Positions 8,305 to 16,251 are shown, counted from the first letter of the stretch. The stretch: DNA of 40,604 nucleotides from an uncultured Prevotellaceae bacterium (GCA_902770195.1 CACXSA010000057.1:1-40604); one strand, 5' to 3'. A program made the numbers and translations. The notes: generated from the letters alone by a model not told the origin.

Positions 8305-9031
8305 ACTAACCGATTTCTACATCCATAAGGCTTCACTTCAAGAAGAAGGAAAGCCTATTGACCCACAATGGGAAATGTTGGAAGACCAACTGCTGAAAGA
8401 AGAGATGTTGCCAGAACTAATAGAGCAACTAAGAATAGTTCTCTCAAAGGTGAAGAGTCCGCTTATGTTTAGTGGCAACTATGACCCTAATGGCTGTCTG
8501 AGCGTATCGTTCACCAGAAACTGCATTCAGATGTCAACGGTGGGAGTTTCTACGGTTATGACATCAAGAACACAGGGTAATGCGACTGCTGAAGAAACAG
8601 GTGGAGATAATGCTGCTGAAACAGAAACTACAGACAATGAAGAAATCGTTGAGGACGAACCACGAATCTCCAGATCCAAGTCGATAGGTTTCTCTGTCTC
8701 TTTCCGCGATGGAACTGTCTTCCATGAAAAGAAAGCAGTTAATACTTGGATACTTGCCCTAAAGAAGATAGGCCTGGAAAATATCTGTAATAACAGAAGT
8801 AAGCATAGTGCTTGGCATCGTGTGGCAGGACAAGATATCTGCATCGTAGAGCGCACAGAGACTGTTAGAGATTCTGATGGTAAGTCGCCTCAAACTCTCG
8901 TTGATGGTTTCTATGTGATGACGCAATTGAGCAATGACCAGAAGGAGAAAGACCTGCTGGCCCTTGGTGAGTATCTTCCCAAGTTAGGTATTAAAGTGAT
9001 ATGGGATGACGAGGAGCAAGAAACCACATAA
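8297..9031 (+). CDS. Third operon protein, unknown function (244 aa)
   Basis: The start overlaps the methylase stop by 8 nt, so translation is probably coupled and the protein belongs to the same system. I do not recognise a named family. Residues 1-85 are a mixed, mostly helical region with acidic stretches. Residues about 95-125 form a low-complexity Glu/Asp/Thr/Ala linker. Residues about 130-240 look like a compact alpha/beta domain (SIGFSVSFRDGTVFHEKKAV, then a Trp-His segment near 175 and GFYVMTQLSN near 210). No nuclease, ATPase or helix-turn-helix motif is visible, and no transmembrane segment. It could be a specificity, adaptor or modified-DNA-sensing subunit. That role is inferred from position only. 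Confidence 0.7.
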   Translation: MSKLTDFYIHKASLQEEGKPIDPQWEMLEDQLLKEEMLPELIEQLRIVLSKVKSPLMFSGNYDPNGCLSVSFTRNCIQMSTVGVSTVMTSRTQGNATAEETGGDNAAETETTDNEEIVEDEPRISRSKSIGFSVSFRDGTVFHEKKAVNTWILALKKIGLENICNNRSKHSAWHRVAGQDICIVERTETVRDSDGKSPQTLVDGFYVMTQLSNDQKEKDLLALGEYLPKLGIKVIWDDEEQETT

Positions 9032-9327
9032 AAGCCTGTTATCAACGAGGAAGCAACAAAGTGGAATCTACCTATTAACATACAATTCCAATTCTACTTT
9101 GACATAGCCAAAATGTTATTTTGTTATTTGTTACTTTGTTACTTTTTGCTGTTTTTTAGTGAAACACCACACATTATTTCTAAGTTTTTGGGGTAAAATG
9201 TGTACCTTTGCATCATGATCAATTCACTTTAAGACCCAGCGCCAATATCAGAACATCATCGAACAGATAGATGACCTGACGGCTAGCGAATAAATAGAAC
9301 GTTCAAAGTAAAAAAAAGGGCGAAATG
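9032..9327. other. Intergenic stretch after the defence-like operon
   Basis: This holds the right copy of the 47-bp repeat, a TACCTTTG -7 box at 9203-9210, and a possible short transcript up to the terminator at 9319-9347. After a TGA, a short frame reads a protein-like tail (QRQYQNIIEQ, then stop at the TAA near 9291) without a start codon. It may be a fragment of a lost gene. No gene is supported. Confidence 0.5.
9111..9157 (+). repeat. 47-bp direct repeat, right copy
   Basis: Identical over 47 bases to 477-523 and in the same orientation, about 8.6 kb apart. It lies 80 bp after the last gene of the defence-like operon. Similarity ends abruptly on both sides of both copies. Confidence 0.85.
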
Positions 9328-9347
9328 TTTGATGTTTCGCCATTTTT
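9217..9347 (+). ncRNA. Possible small RNA between promoter and terminator
   Basis: A -7 box TACCTTTG at 9203-9210 would start a transcript near 9217, and an intrinsic terminator ends at 9347, giving about 130 nt with no credible ORF. The -33 region is weak (no TTTG at 19-21 nt). The upstream 47-bp repeat is shared with the leader RNA promoter. Evidence is positional only. Confidence 0.3.
9319..9347 (+). terminator. Intrinsic terminator
   Basis: Stem GGCGAAA (9319-9325) pairs with TTTCGCC (9335-9341), 9-nt loop, followed by ATTTTT. It would end transcripts from the defence-like operon or the short RNA before dcuB. Its loop contains the -33 box of the dcuB promoter. Confidence 0.65.
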
Positions 9348-9358
9348 GCTTATATTTG
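9328..9358 (+). promoter_or_regulatory. Promoter of the C4-dicarboxylate transporter
   Basis: TTTG at 9328-9331, exactly 19 nt, then TATATTTG at 9351-9358, a textbook Bacteroidetes promoter. The start codon follows 22 nt later at 9381. Confidence 0.8.
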
Positions 9359-9380
9359 CAACATCATAACTAATAATCCT

Positions 9381-10706
9381 ATGACAACATTTATCATTCT
9401 CCTGCAACTGGCCATCGTATTGGCAATGATATTCATCGGTGCCAAGAAGGGTGGCATCGGACTGGGCATTTACGGAATGGTGGGCGTATTCATCTTGGTG
9501 TTTGTCTTCGGAGAGGAGCCAGGAGCGATTCCCATCGACGTGATGCTCATTATTGTGAGTGTTATCACGGCTTCAGCTGCCCTGCAGGCTGCTGGCGGAC
9601 TGGACTATATGGTGAATGTGGCGGCACGTTTTCTGAAGAAGCACCCCAGTCGCATCACTTTCTACGCTCCACTGGTCACCTGGCTTTTCAGTCTATGCAC
9701 GGGAACGGCGCACACCTGCTATGCGATGCTGCCTATCATTTCGGAGATTGCGCGCAAAGACAAGGTGCGCCCAGAACGTCCCCTGAGTGTGGCGACGATA
9801 GCGGCGTCGTTGGGGTGTACGGGTTCGCCCGTATCGGCTGCTACAGCTGCTATCGTGTCGGAAATGTTGTTGGGCGACAAGGGTATTGGTATGACGGAGA
9901 TCATGGCGATTACCATTCCGGCCTCCCTCATCGCCATTCTGGTGGCGTCGTTGGTGCAGAACTATGTGGGCAAGCCGCTGGAGAAAGATGCGGAATATCA
10001 GCGACGAATCCGTGAGGGACTGCTGAATGCGGAAGATGAGACTCGCGACGAGACCATGGCCAACAACCCACAAGCAAAATGGGCCGTGCTGGCATTCATG
10101 CTGGGTGTGCTGTTGGTGGTGCTGTTTGGCGTATTCCCAGAATTGCGCCCTTCATTTAACGGTATTCGGCTGGCAATGAATACCACCATCGAGATGGTGA
10201 TGATGAGCATTGCTGCCCTGATATTGTTGGTGGGAAAAGCCGACGTGCGCAAGGCTGCCAGTGGCAATGTGTTTGCATCGGGCATGAACGCGATGGTCTC
10301 CATCTTTGGTGTGGCCTGGATGGGGAGCACCTTCTTCGAGGGTCACCACGAGGCGATATTGAGCGATGTGGATAGCTTCTTTACCAGCTATCCGATGTTG
10401 TTTGCCATTCCGTTGTTCCTGTTCAGCATCATGCTCTTCTCGCAGGCCGCCACTGTCAAGACACTCTTCCCCGTTGGACTGGCGCTGGGTGTGCCCCCGA
10501 TGGTGCTGCTAGTGCTGTTTCCTGCCGTGAACGGCTACTTCTTCTTGCCAAACTATCCTACAGAGGTGGCTGCTATCGGTTTCGACCGTACGGGTACGAC
10601 GCGCATTGGCAAATATGTGGTGAACCACTCTTTCCAGTTGGCAGGTTTCATCACCACCTTTGTTAGCATCGGCGTGGGCTATCTGTTGATGATGCTTCTT
10701 TACTGA
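9381..10706 (+). CDS. dcuB: Anaerobic C4-dicarboxylate transporter DcuA/DcuB family
   Basis: A 441-aa inner-membrane protein with about 10-12 hydrophobic segments, the usual family length. Family signatures include GAKKGGIGLGIYG near 21-33, SAALQAAGGLDYM near 64-76, the NGYFFLPNYPTE region near 395 and FDRTGTTRIGKYVVNHSF near 408-425. It should exchange fumarate, malate or aspartate for succinate, supporting fumarate respiration and succinate export typical of anaerobic Bacteroidales. Assignment to DcuB rather than DcuA is by overall likeness and not certain. It is a single-gene unit with its own strong promoter and a bidirectional terminator shared with the convergent isomerase gene. Confidence 0.92.
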   Translation: MTTFIILLQLAIVLAMIFIGAKKGGIGLGIYGMVGVFILVFVFGEEPGAIPIDVMLIIVSVITASAALQAAGGLDYMVNVAARFLKKHPSRITFYAPLVTWLFSLCTGTAHTCYAMLPIISEIARKDKVRPERPLSVATIAASLGCTGSPVSAATAAIVSEMLLGDKGIGMTEIMAITIPASLIAILVASLVQNYVGKPLEKDAEYQRRIREGLLNAEDETRDETMANNPQAKWAVLAFMLGVLLVVLFGVFPELRPSFNGIRLAMNTTIEMVMMSIAALILLVGKADVRKAASGNVFASGMNAMVSIFGVAWMGSTFFEGHHEAILSDVDSFFTSYPMLFAIPLFLFSIMLFSQAATVKTLFPVGLALGVPPMVLLVLFPAVNGYFFLPNYPTEVAAIGFDRTGTTRIGKYVVNHSFQLAGFITTFVSIGVGYLLMMLLY

Positions 10707-10723
10707 GTTGGCGACATATAAAA

Positions 10724-10759
10724 AATAGGAGCAGCCTCGATAGTGAGACTGCTCCTATT
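10724..10759. terminator. Bidirectional intrinsic terminator
   Basis: Eleven perfect pairs: AATAGGAGCAG (10724-10734) with CTGCTCCTATT (10749-10759), 14-nt loop, A-rich on the left and T-rich on the right. It serves dcuB on the plus strand and the isomerase gene on the minus strand. Confidence 0.85.
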
Positions 10760-10781
10760 ATTATCTCAGGAACATTGCTGA

Positions 10782-12278
10782 TTATGCAAACGGATTCTCG
10801 GTGGGGTAGAAGTCACCCTTCGGGAAGTTGTAGTCAATCTCGTCAACGGGGATGCCCATGTACTTGAGAACCTCCCACAAGTACTTACCCTGATGACCGA
10901 ACATAACGGCGCAGTGGTGTGGGTAGTGCTTCTCGATGAGAACGTGACGATAGAAGCGGCTCATGTTCTTGATACCGAAGATACCGATAGAACCGAATGA
11001 GCGGGTTGCTACAGGAATAACCTCGCCCTGTGCGATGTAAGCGCGGAGCTTGGTGTCAGCAGTTGACTGCAGACGATAAACAGTAGCCAGACCAGGCAGG
11101 ATGTCACCTTCCAGTGTACCGTTGGTAACCTCAACAGGCAGGGCGCGAGCCATAATGCGCTGGAAGCACATCTGACAGTTGCAAACCTTGGTAGAAGCCG
11201 TGTTACCACAGTGGAAGCCCATGAAGATCTCCTTGTCGGTGTAGGTGTCGCAAGCGAATTTCTTGCCCTTGATGCTCTCCTCGTACATGTCGTTAGGTAC
11301 GGTGTTGTTGATGTCGAGCAGTGTTACGGCATCCTGGCTGATGCAGGTTCCGATGTACTCTGACAGAGCACCATAGATATCAACCTCGCAAGCTACGGGA
11401 ATACCACGAGCGGTCAGACGGCTGTTGACATAGCAGGGTACGAAGCCGAACATGGTCTGGAAGGCGGGCCAGCACTTGTTAGCCATAGCCACGAACTGGC
11501 GAGAACCCTTGTGAGCCTCAATCCAGTCGGTCAGTGTCAGCTCATACTGAGCGAGCTTAGGCAGCACCTGAGGAATCTTGTTGCCATGACCCAGCTCAGC
11601 AGCCATCTCCTTTACAACATCGTCGATGCGAGGATCGCCCTGATGCTTCTGGAAAGCCTCCAGCAGGTCGAGCTCTGAGTTCTCCTCAATCTCAACATCG
11701 AGGTCATACAGGGCACGGATAGGTGCGTTACAAGCCAGGAAGTTGTTAGGACGGGGACCGAAGCTGATAATCTTCAGGTTCTGCAGACCTACGATAGCGC
11801 GAGCGATGGGATGGAACTCGTGAATCATTTCAGCGCACTGTTCGGCAGTGCCTACAGGCTCCTCAGGAATGTAGGCGCGAGTCTTGCGCAGAGAGAGTGC
11901 CTGGCTGGCGTTCAGCATTCCGCAGTAAGCATCGCCACGACCGTCAATCAGGTCGTTCTGAGTCTCCTCAGCAGCAGCGCAGAACATGGTGGGACCCTGG
12001 AACCAGTCGGCAATCATGGTCTCGGAAATCTCAGGACCGAAGTTGCCAAGATAGACGCAGAGGGCGTTACAGCCAGCCTTCTTCACGTCCTCAAGGGCCT
12101 GCTGGGCGTGGATCTCACTTTCAACAATGGTAATAGGACACTCGTAGATGCCCTCCTTGCCAAACTTCTTTTCATACGCAGCGATAACAGCCTTACGACG
12201 GTTAACAGCCAATGACTCGGGGAAACAGTCGCGACTTACGGCGACGATTCCAATCTTAATGTTAGGTACGTTGTTCAT
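10782..12278 (-). CDS. L-fucose/L-arabinose isomerase family protein
   Basis: A 498-aa cytosolic aldose-ketose isomerase-like protein. The N-terminal part (IKIGIVAVSRDCFPESL) and the middle part with many Cys/His/Asp/Glu positions resemble the FucI/AraA superfamily, whose active site binds a divalent metal through Glu, Asp and His. Likely metal ligands are within CEVDIYGALSE near 296-306 and the later HCGN region near 354. A Cys-rich segment (TKVCNCQMCF near 362) is unusual. The family contains enzymes of different sugar specificity and the true substrate cannot be fixed. It is a single-gene unit with a strong minus-strand promoter and a shared terminator with dcuB. Confidence 0.85.
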   Translation of the reverse strand: MNNVPNIKIGIVAVSRDCFPESLAVNRRKAVIAAYEKKFGKEGIYECPITIVESEIHAQQALEDVKKAGCNALCVYLGNFGPEISETMIADWFQGPTMFCAAAEETQNDLIDGRGDAYCGMLNASQALSLRKTRAYIPEEPVGTAEQCAEMIHEFHPIARAIVGLQNLKIISFGPRPNNFLACNAPIRALYDLDVEIEENSELDLLEAFQKHQGDPRIDDVVKEMAAELGHGNKIPQVLPKLAQYELTLTDWIEAHKGSRQFVAMANKCWPAFQTMFGFVPCYVNSRLTARGIPVACEVDIYGALSEYIGTCISQDAVTLLDINNTVPNDMYEESIKGKKFACDTYTDKEIFMGFHCGNTASTKVCNCQMCFQRIMARALPVEVTNGTLEGDILPGLATVYRLQSTADTKLRAYIAQGEVIPVATRSFGSIGIFGIKNMSRFYRHVLIEKHYPHHCAVMFGHQGKYLWEVLKYMGIPVDEIDYNFPKGDFYPTENPFA

Positions 12279-12324
12279 TTTTTTAATAGGATATTATGTT
12301 TAGTAATGAATTATTTTCAAGTTG

Positions 12325-12356
12325 CAAAGATAGTCTTTTATTGCGAATGAACCAAA
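12325..12356 (-). promoter_or_regulatory. Promoter of the isomerase gene
   Basis: On the minus strand TTTG (12356-12353), 20 nt, then TATCTTTG (12332-12325). The expected start near 12319 leaves a 40-nt leader before the ATG at 12278. Confidence 0.8.
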
Positions 12357-12376
12357 TATTATGGCATTTGTTTTTG

Positions 12377-12853
12377 TTACATGTTGTTTTGTTTTTGTTT
12401 CAGGCGTTTTGTATAGCGTGAAAATCGCTCTGATATGGGCATTCGTGCATATTTTTTCCATCCGTATGCCCCTGCAGGCTTGTCATCAAGATAGTGGAGA
12501 TTGTCCATGTGCTCATACGCCTCCATCTCGAAAGGGTTGAGCAGGTAGCCTGCATTCTTAAGGCGCTTGTGATAGCGCAAGGCCATGAACCAATAGTAGC
12601 CGTAGCGCAGATAGAACAGCAGCCATGAGTCGTGGGTGGAACGAGCTTGATAAAGATGTATCATCTCGTGGTTTTTCAGGGAGCCGAAGTGCGCGTTAAA
12701 CACCTCGGCCTCCTGAGTGGTATGAGTGATGATGGTTCCGAAGAGTGTCAGCCCGTCGTATCCTTTCCTGATCCAACGGGGCTTTGCTACTGCCTTCATG
12801 TCGTCCGTACGACTGGGACGCGGAGCACGGAAAATCATCAAGAACATGTTCAT
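12377..12853 (-). CDS. HExxH-containing hypothetical protein (158 aa)
   Basis: I chose the ATG at 12853, which follows the metY stop codon (12857-12855) after one base. The longer open frame to 12910 would overlap metY by 56 nt and encodes residues unlike the rest. The protein has a HEMIHLYQ segment, an HExxH zinc-peptidase-like motif, inside a small basic Tyr/Trp/Arg-rich protein. A later EMEAYEHMD segment could supply a third ligand. It resembles short uncharacterised Bacteroidales proteins; enzymatic activity is not established. It is the last gene of the minus-strand unit and is probably translated by coupling to metY. Confidence 0.7.
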   Translation of the reverse strand: MNMFLMIFRAPRPSRTDDMKAVAKPRWIRKGYDGLTLFGTIITHTTQEAEVFNAHFGSLKNHEMIHLYQARSTHDSWLLFYLRYGYYWFMALRYHKRLKNAGYLLNPFEMEAYEHMDNLHYLDDKPAGAYGWKKYARMPISERFSRYTKRLKQKQNNM

Positions 12854-12854
12854 G

Positions 12855-14156
12855 TTAAATCTTATCCAGCGCTTGTCGGATGTCCGCCAAGATGTCGTCG
12901 CAGTCTTCAATACCTACGCTGAGGCGGATGAGGTCGGGAGCTACACCAGCCTCACGCAACTGTTCGTCGGAGAGCTGGCGATGGGTGTGCGAGGCGGGAT
13001 GGAGCACGCAGGTGCGGGCATCAGCCACATGGGTGACGATGGCTATCATCTGCAAGGAGTCCATGAACTGAACAGCAGTCTCACGCGTTCCTTTCAGTCC
13101 GAAAGCAATAACGCCGCAGGAACCGTTTGGCAGGTATTTCTGAGCCAGAGCGTGGTTCTTGTCGTTGGGCAGTCCGCTGTAGTGAACCCAGGCTACACGC
13201 TCATCCTTCTCCAGGAATTCTGCCACACGCTGGGCGTTCTCACAATGACGGGGCACGCGCAGGTGGAGAGTTTCCAGTCCGAGGTTCAACAGGAACGAGT
13301 TCTGGGGAGCAGGAATGCTGCCGAGGTCACGCATCAGCTGGGCTACGAGTTTGGTGGTGTAGGCCATCTTGCCGAACTTCTTGGTATAGGTGAGTCCGTG
13401 GTACGACTCGTCGGGAGTGGTAAGTCCGGGGAACTTGTCGCTATGGGCTTCCCAGTCGAAATTGCCGCTATCTACCACGCATCCGCCTACCTGAGTAGCG
13501 TGTCCGTCCATATACTTTGTCGTAGAATGGGTCACGATGTCTGCTCCCCATTCAAAGGGGCGGCAGTTAATAGGAGTGGGGAAGGTGTTGTCCACAATCA
13601 GGGGCACGCCATGCTTGTGGGCAATGCGGGCAAACTTCTCGATGTCAAGAATCTGACAGCCAGGATTGGAGATGGTCTCGCCAAACAGGGCCTTCGTGTT
13701 GGGGCGGAAGGCAGCAGAGATTTCCTCTTCCGAGGCTTCCTGAGATACGAAGGTACACTCGATACCCAGCTTCTTGAGTGTGACGCCAAACAAGTTATAG
13801 GTACCGCCATAGATCTCGTTGGAAGTAACGATGTGGTCACCTGCCTCGCAGATGTTGAAAATAGCATAGAAGTTGGCTGCCTGACCTGAGGAGGTCAGTA
13901 CGGCACCGACACCGCCTTCGAGGGCTGCAATCTTGGAGGCTACAGCGTCATTGGTAGGATTCTGCAGACGCGTGTAGAAATAGCCTTCCTTCTTTAAATC
14001 GAAGAGGTCGGCCATCTCCTCTGTGTTGTCATACTTGAAAGTTGTACTTTGGATGATTGGCAGTACGCGAGGGTCGCCATTCTTAGGCTTCCAGCCTGCC
14101 TGTACGCAGAGCGTAGCGGTTTTCATTTTCTGTGTCATATCATTATTATTATTCAC
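12855..14156 (-). CDS. metY: O-acetylhomoserine sulfhydrylase (MetY type)
   Basis: A 433-aa PLP enzyme of the Cys/Met metabolism family. It makes homocysteine from O-acetylhomoserine and sulfide (or acts as cystathionine gamma-synthase-like enzyme). The substrate-binding YTRLQNPTND is near 61-70, SSGQAAN near 89-95, the PLP-contacting DNTFPTP near 189-195 and the Schiff-base Lys is K214 in STTKYMDGH. Length is normal for MetY. The start at 14156 gives an Asn-rich leader (MNNNND); the Met at residue 11 is an alternative. It is followed by the HExxH gene one base later, and preceded by an 83-nt gap filled by the 79-bp structured repeat after the ligase gene. Confidence 0.92.
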   Translation of the reverse strand: MNNNNDMTQKMKTATLCVQAGWKPKNGDPRVLPIIQSTTFKYDNTEEMADLFDLKKEGYFYTRLQNPTNDAVASKIAALEGGVGAVLTSSGQAANFYAIFNICEAGDHIVTSNEIYGGTYNLFGVTLKKLGIECTFVSQEASEEEISAAFRPNTKALFGETISNPGCQILDIEKFARIAHKHGVPLIVDNTFPTPINCRPFEWGADIVTHSTTKYMDGHATQVGGCVVDSGNFDWEAHSDKFPGLTTPDESYHGLTYTKKFGKMAYTTKLVAQLMRDLGSIPAPQNSFLLNLGLETLHLRVPRHCENAQRVAEFLEKDERVAWVHYSGLPNDKNHALAQKYLPNGSCGVIAFGLKGTRETAVQFMDSLQMIAIVTHVADARTCVLHPASHTHRQLSDEQLREAGVAPDLIRLSVGIEDCDDILADIRQALDKI

Positions 14157-14158
14157 TT

Positions 14159-14237
14159 TTCTTTGACCAAGGTCCGCTCGGCATCCCGAAGGGTGACGCT
14201 TGCCTTAGCAAGAAAGCGACCATAGGTCGAGCGCACT
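14159..14237. repeat. 79-bp structured dispersed repeat, copy 1
   Basis: It matches 40217-40295 at 78 of 79 positions (difference at 14169). Inside are GACC/GGTC, CATCCC/GGGTG, CTTGC/GCAAG and CGACC/GGTCG pairings plus CGCTCG/CGAGCG spanning the element, so it can fold into a branched structure on either strand. It is flanked by short CACTTTT-type units. It lies between metY and the ligase gene. Confidence 0.85.
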
Positions 14238-14239
14238 TT

Positions 14240-16249
14240 TCACTTTTCACAGGCCGCCATAAAGTCGTCTTCTGAGATAATGGGGATGTTCAGCTCCTTG
14301 GCCTTCTTGTTCTTTCCAGAGGTGGATGCAACATCATTGTTGATGAGGTAAGAAGTGGAACCACTGACAGCCGAGGCAACCTTTCCTCCCTGTGACTCGA
14401 TATAGGCTTTCAGCTCGTTGCGGTTCTTGTAATGGTGGACATCGCCCGTAATAACAAATGTCAGTCCTTCGCAACGGTTGCCTTTAGGGGTCTGGTCAGT
14501 TTGTGTAACACTGATTTTCTCCATCAGGTGACGATAGCGCTGCAGGTTATGAGCATCGCGGAACCAGCGTACAAAAGATGCTGATTTCTCAGGACCGATG
14601 CCGTTGACGTGGGCAAACACATCCTGTGGTTCTGCTGGCATGGCAAAGAGGTCGTCACCGCCCGTTTTGGTTGCTTCGTTCACCAGTTCCTCTAACGGAT
14701 AGGCCGACAGCAGGCGCTTGCAGACATCAAGTCCACAAAGAGGAATGTTCAAGGCATAGAGCAGTCGGTGAGCTTCCACATTGCGGCTCTTATCAATAGA
14801 GCGCATGATGTTAGAGGCAGATTTTTCACCGAATCCCTCCATCTGAGTCAGTTCGCGGATATGACTGCGCAACTCGTAGATATCGGCATACTCACTGACC
14901 CATCCGAGATTGATGAACTTGGAAAGCGTCTGCTCAGAAATACCGTCGATGTTCATTCCCTCCTTGGAGACAAAGCGGGCAAACTTTCGCAGTTGTTTGG
15001 CAGGACACTCGGTATTGGTGCAGTGGAGCGTCTTGGTTCCACTGGCTTCACTCACTTTGATTGTAGCAGGAGCGTGGCAGACGGGACACTGGTTAGGAAC
15101 GGTAAACGTATTGACGCTCTCCATCACCTTAATGACCTTAGGGATAATCTTGTTAGCCTTGATGACGCTGATGCGGGTGCCTACACCCCCAATGCCCAGA
15201 CGTTCACATTCGCTGATATTACACAGCGAGGCGCGTTTGACGGTGGTCCCCTCCAATTCTACAGGTTCAAAAATAGCCACTGGCGAGATCGTAGAGGCAG
15301 CACACGACCACTCAATCTCCTTGAGGGTGGTCTCTGCAGCTTCGTCCTGCCATTTGAAGGCCAATCCTGCACGGGTGGCATGATGACCTGTAACGGATCC
15401 TGTCTGTGCATAGGCGGTATCATCGTAGCAGATAACCAGTCCGTCAACGGGGAAGGGATTCTGCCGACTGGTCACCTTTTCTGTGAAAACGGCGATGCAA
15501 CTCTCCACGGAATTGGTGTCTGGAGCACAAACCTGTTGGCGTTCAACAGTCGTAAAACCTTGTTGGTCGAGCCAACTCATACGGTCGCCCCAGGAGTTGA
15601 TGTCCTCTTCAGTATATACAAGGGTAAAGGGTATCCACTGGATATGGCGCTGGCGTACTTCCTCCACATCTTTCAATGTGAGCGAACCCGATGCGAGGTT
15701 ACGCGGATTCGCATAATCCTCGCCACTTTCCATAAGGAAACGGTCGAAATCGTCGTAGGAGATAACAGCCTCGCCGCGGATGACGGTATGTCCCTGAGCA
15801 GGAATGCTGGCAAGAATGCCACTGATGGCTGAGGCCAGGTGGGTGATGTTGGTACCGATATGACCATTGCCTCGCGTGACGACCTTTGTCAACTTACCAT
15901 TGTCGTAGGTGACCACCAGCGTCAGACCGTCTAATTTCCACGAAATCCAGATAGGCTTTTGTTCGGCCCACTTGACGAGTTCTGCAGACTGCTTGGTCTT
16001 GGCCAGCGAGAGGGCTGCAAACTCATGTTCCTCCTTCTGTCCGGTGATGCTGTCCTCTGAAACCTTCTGCGTAGGTGAGTCGGGCAGGGTAGTGCCTGTC
16101 TCTTGTTCCAGTTGGCGCAGTTCGTCGAAGCGGGCGTCCCACTCGTAGTCCGTCATACGCTCGCCCAGACCGTTGTAGTAGGCTTCACTGGCATCGTTCA
16201 GCTCGCGGACGAGCTGCTGCATTCTTAATATCTTCTCGTCAGTATTCAT
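14240..16249 (-). CDS. Divergent NAD-dependent DNA ligase (LigA-like)
   Basis: All LigA domains are present in order: Ia (about 1-60), adenylation domain with KLDG (K105), OB fold, a Cys4 zinc finger (CPVC near 394, then CTNTEC near 414), HhH and a C-terminal BRCT domain (about 590-669). Total 669 aa is normal. Several usual residues are changed by eye: the Glu two before the nucleophile is Ser (SWKLDG), TRGDG is TRGNG, the Arg after ANPRN..GSL is Thr (T191), and the Lys in DGVVIK is Cys (C274). The Ia Tyr is Trp (YEWD). It seals nicks if active, but looks like a second ligase rather than the replicative one. It overlaps nothing and lies between hisB and metY in one minus-strand unit. Confidence 0.85.
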   Translation of the reverse strand: MNTDEKILRMQQLVRELNDASEAYYNGLGERMTDYEWDARFDELRQLEQETGTTLPDSPTQKVSEDSITGQKEEHEFAALSLAKTKQSAELVKWAEQKPIWISWKLDGLTLVVTYDNGKLTKVVTRGNGHIGTNITHLASAISGILASIPAQGHTVIRGEAVISYDDFDRFLMESGEDYANPRNLASGSLTLKDVEEVRQRHIQWIPFTLVYTEEDINSWGDRMSWLDQQGFTTVERQQVCAPDTNSVESCIAVFTEKVTSRQNPFPVDGLVICYDDTAYAQTGSVTGHHATRAGLAFKWQDEAAETTLKEIEWSCAASTISPVAIFEPVELEGTTVKRASLCNISECERLGIGGVGTRISVIKANKIIPKVIKVMESVNTFTVPNQCPVCHAPATIKVSEASGTKTLHCTNTECPAKQLRKFARFVSKEGMNIDGISEQTLSKFINLGWVSEYADIYELRSHIRELTQMEGFGEKSASNIMRSIDKSRNVEAHRLLYALNIPLCGLDVCKRLLSAYPLEELVNEATKTGGDDLFAMPAEPQDVFAHVNGIGPEKSASFVRWFRDAHNLQRYRHLMEKISVTQTDQTPKGNRCEGLTFVITGDVHHYKNRNELKAYIESQGGKVASAVSGSTSYLINNDVASTSGKNKKAKELNIPIISEDDFMAACEK

Positions 16250-16251
16250 AA

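Noticed and set aside
12854-12910. Longer start for the HExxH protein
   Set aside because: It would overlap the metY coding region by 56 nt, while an ATG one base after the metY stop gives a coherent protein.
12726-13889. Long plus-strand open frame (387 codons) opposite metY
   Set aside because: It lies antisense to a clear PLP enzyme with full family motifs; its sequence has no recognisable domain and results from codon bias of metY.
14768-15832. Long plus-strand open frame (354 codons) opposite the ligase gene
   Set aside because: Antisense shadow of a gene with all LigA domains; no signal or domain of its own.
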